DNA from: Candidatus Paracaedibacteraceae bacterium
GTDB lineage: Bacteria; Pseudomonadota; Alphaproteobacteria; Paracaedibacterales; Paracaedibacteraceae
Direction: 5' to 3'
DNA: 64,000 bases
Assembly: GCA_019636055.1 (NCBI GenBank)
Contig: JAHBYH010000001.1
Span: 372,001 to 436,000, forward strand
Part shown: in pieces, positions 63,199-64,000 of the stretch
Layout of the letters: each line of letters begins with the position of its first letter
Position numbering within the stretch: the stretch's first letter is position 1
Notes under the pieces: model-generated
Databases searched by the model: none
What the model was told of the DNA's origin: nothing
The model's input: only the letters and a program-made list of their open reading frames with translations
Program-made: the position numbers and the translations under genes

Positions 63199-63555
63199 TT
63201 AACGATCAACAAATTCGATAACAGCCATTGGCGCATTATCACCATAGCGGAAACCGTTTTTCATGATGCGTGTATACCCACCTTGACGAGCAGCAAAACG
63301 TCCGGCCAATTCATTGGTCAGCTTTGCAGCATGGGAGTCACTGCGAAGACGTGACGCTAGAATACGACGTGCGTGCAAATCACCTTTTTTAGCAATTGTA
63401 ATCAAGCGTTCAATAATCGGACGCAATTCTTTTGCTTTAGGTAGTGTTGTTACAATTTGTTCACGTTCAATCAAAGCTTGGCACATGTTTGCAAACAAAG
63501 CTTGACGATGTGAAGATGTTCTATTTAATTTACGACCACTTAAACCGTGTCTCAT
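63199..63555 (-). CDS. rplQ: 50S ribosomal protein L17
   Basis: Ribosomal protein of 118 aa, the short bacterial form without the alphaproteobacterial C-terminal tail. [20 protein letters not shown] opens the family, [21 protein letters not shown] lies in the middle (quoted in part: [12 protein letters not shown]), and [20 protein letters not shown] comes near the end (quoted in part: [11 protein letters not shown]). It follows rpoA by 17 bases, the last gene of the alpha operon. Confidence 0.98.
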   Translation of the reverse strand: MRHGLSGRKLNRTSSHRQALFANMCQALIEREQIVTTLPKAKELRPIIERLITIAKKGDLHARRILASRLRSDSHAAKLTNELAGRFAARQGGYTRIMKNGFRYGDNAPMAVIEFVDR

Positions 63556-63572
63556 TTTTATTCTCCAAAATC

Positions 63573-64000
63573 TTAATTAAATGGGTCTTCTAATCTTTTT
63601 GTAAGTTCTTCGATATTTTCTGGCGGCCAGTTTGGAATAACCATACCAAGGGTAAGACCCATTATTTCAAGAACTTCGCGAATTTCATTAAGAGACTTAC
63701 GGCCAAAGTTTGGTGTCCGCAACATCTCATTTTCAGTTTTCTGGACCAGATCACCAATATAAATGATATTTTCATTCTTTAGGCAATTGGCTGAACGAAC
63801 TGATAGTTCAAGCTCATCAACCTTACGAAGAAGATTTGGATTGAATGGAAGTTCAATTTTTCCTTCTTTCTTTTCAGCTGTTTTTGGCTCATCAAAGTTG
63901 ATAAAGTTTGTCAATTGATCCTGCATAATACGAGCAGCAAGAGCAACAGCATCTTCAGGTTTTACAGAACCATCTGTACTGATTGTCATAACGAGCTTGT
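63573..64000 (-). CDS. rpoA: RNA polymerase alpha subunit, C-terminal part (cut by window edge)
   Basis: The frame is open to the window's right end, reading [12 protein letters not shown], which is internal to alpha, so the ATG at 63989 is not the start. Visible are the end of the N-terminal assembly domain ([17 protein letters not shown]), the linker, and the complete C-terminal domain that contacts UP elements and activators ([32 protein letters not shown]). About 142 codons are present, out of roughly 340 in the family. The rest, and the S11/S4/S13 genes usual upstream, lie beyond the window. Confidence 0.97.
   Translation of the reverse strand, partial: KLVMTISTDGSVKPEDAVALAARIMQDQLTNFINFDEPKTAEKKEGKIELPFNPNLLRKVDELELSVRSANCLKNENIIYIGDLVQKTENEMLRTPNFGRKSLNEIREVLEIMGLTLGMVIPNWPPENIEELTKRLEDPFN

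Noticed and set aside
63573-63989. ATG at 63989 as a gene start
   Set aside because: The frame stays open to the window edge with alpha-subunit sequence (KLV) before it, so this Met is internal to rpoA.
1-64000. tRNA or rRNA genes, CRISPR arrays, insertion sequences, prophage
   Set aside because: No cloverleaf, rRNA-like block, regularly spaced repeats, transposase or integrase was recognised; almost all sequence is occupied by assigned genes.

Overview
The window looks like the chromosome of a low-GC alphaproteobacterium, most likely an obligate host-associated member of the Holosporales/Paracaedibacter-Odyssella type. The taxon is inferred, not proven. Supporting signs are the alphaproteobacterial RegB/SCO1/RegA redox set, a TrcR (DUF1013) cell-cycle regulator, the kdsD-lptCAB-rpoN-hpf block, rpoA-rplQ, moderately A/T-rich coding DNA, an orphan type VI ATPase and unusual exported kinase-like proteins.

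Layout. 1-8.1 kb: an exported protein joining a lipase-like fold to a phosphotransferase-type kinase domain, a COQ10/RatA-like START protein, threonyl-tRNA synthetase, RegA and RegB, a divergent SCO1 copper chaperone, and a second exported protein that looks like a dead kinase. 8.2-13.4 kb: LPS precursor and LPS transport genes (kdsD, lptC, lptA, lptB), sigma-54, ribosome hibernation factor and a small secreted protein. 13.5-19.7 kb: a beta-oxidation operon (thiolase, FadN-type dehydrogenase/hydratase, acyl-CoA dehydrogenase, HSDL2-like reductase). 19.7-41.1 kb: one leftward surface-glycan operon of about 21 kb. It starts with a winged-helix regulator and an RfaH-like antiterminator, followed by an ABC flippase, an essentially complete pseudaminic-acid pathway (PseB, PseC, an SpsF-type cytidylyltransferase, PseG with a fused acetyltransferase, PseI) and several unassigned sugar-modifying enzymes. 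Assembly genes follow: methyltransferases, pyruvyl transferase, GT2, WecB and a FemAB-like acyltransferase. It ends with a frameshifted methyltransferase. 41.2-45.6 kb: a SIMPL protein and a type I secretion pair. 45.6-55.6 kb: uvrA, Sua5, a nitronate monooxygenase-like flavoprotein, trcR, an MFS carrier and metNIQ. 55.9-61.6 kb: TssH/ClpV and an HlyD-ABC-permease exporter. 61.6-64 kb: an APH(6)-like kinase, a YjdM/PhnA zinc-ribbon protein, a mosaic intergenic repeat, rplQ, and rpoA cut by the window edge.

The most notable system is the control of the glycan operon. An 18-bp perfect palindrome sits next to a plausible -10 box just upstream of the winged-helix regulator. The RfaH-like gene is followed, in the 69-bp gap before the flippase gene, by a site on the coding strand that matches the enterobacterial ops element (GCGGTAGC core) at all but one position. 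The sequence therefore suggests a self-contained RfaH/ops antitermination module built into an alphaproteobacterial pseudaminic-acid operon. The other unusual items are the two exported kinase-like proteins, the multi-domain nonulosonic-acid enzymes with extra modifying genes, and the tssH gene with no other type VI gene nearby.
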